5,304 bases of DNA from Bacteroidales bacterium (GTDB lineage: Bacteria > Bacteroidota > Bacteroidia > Bacteroidales > Muribaculaceae), in contig SFER01000150.1 of the NCBI GenBank assembly GCA_004557195.1, positions 1-5,304 of the forward strand, given 5' to 3'. Below, in pieces: positions 5,269 to 5,304 of the stretch (positions are counted from its first letter, which is position 1; each line of letters starts with the position of its first letter). The notes below the pieces were generated by a model. It was not told the DNA's origin. It ran no database searches and was given only the letters and a program-made list of their open reading frames with translations. Position numbers and translations under genes: made by a program.

Positions 5269-5304
5269 TATGAAAAATAGTTGTAAAAAAATTTGGTGGG
5301 GAAT

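Noticed and set aside
5270..5304. ATG followed by an open frame to the window end (MKNSCKKIWWG)
   Set aside because: Only 11 codons are visible, and the ATG lies 2 bp after a TAATTTTG box that, if used, would start the transcript downstream of it. It could still be a real gene start, but the evidence is too thin to call.
1..5304. CRISPR arrays, tRNA or rRNA genes, insertion sequences
   Set aside because: No regularly spaced repeats, no cloverleaf or rRNA-like stretches, no transposase frames and no terminal inverted repeats were seen on either strand.

Overview
The window looks like chromosomal DNA from a member of the Bacteroidales, probably near Muribaculaceae. The signs are A/T-rich gene leaders without Shine-Dalgarno sequences, a TTTG / TAnnTTTG promoter of the Bacteroidetes type, a Bacteroides-type succinylornithine transcarbamylase start, and a GLUG-repeat secreted protein with a sorting-domain-like C-terminus. 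The family assignment is inference; the order is better supported.

Left half, minus strand (about 1-2656): three genes lie head to tail with gaps of only 18 and 19 nt and no room for a terminator, so they probably form one transcription unit. In order of transcription they are proA (gamma-glutamyl phosphate reductase, proline synthesis), a secreted GLUG-motif protein, and the first 38 codons of the Bacteroidetes ornithine transcarbamylase variant (argF'), cut by the window edge. ProA and the transcarbamylase both belong to glutamate-derived proline/arginine synthesis. The GLUG protein between them has no evident metabolic link. proB is not directly upstream of proA.

Middle (2657-2944): a divergent intergenic region. 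It holds a near-palindrome close to proA, a very G-rich tract, two tandem copies of a 10-bp repeat, a good Bacteroidetes promoter pointing right, and an inverted repeat AGTGTAC-N10-GTACACT that overlaps the predicted transcription start.

Right half, plus strand (2945-5130): an operon encoding an ABC ATPase, a six-helix membrane partner and a short GntR/YtrA-type repressor, closed by a strong intrinsic terminator. The inverted repeat at the promoter closely resembles the operator known for Bacillus subtilis YtrA. The simplest model is a self-regulated ABC transporter of the YtrA-controlled kind, in which the last gene encodes the repressor that binds in front of the first gene. The signal and the substrate cannot be read from the sequence; envelope stress is a guess from the B. 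subtilis relative.

Right end (5131-5304): no convincing gene. It carries a perfect 16-bp palindrome, short repeats at 10-11 bp spacing and a TAATTTTG box, which looks like the control region of a gene beyond the window.
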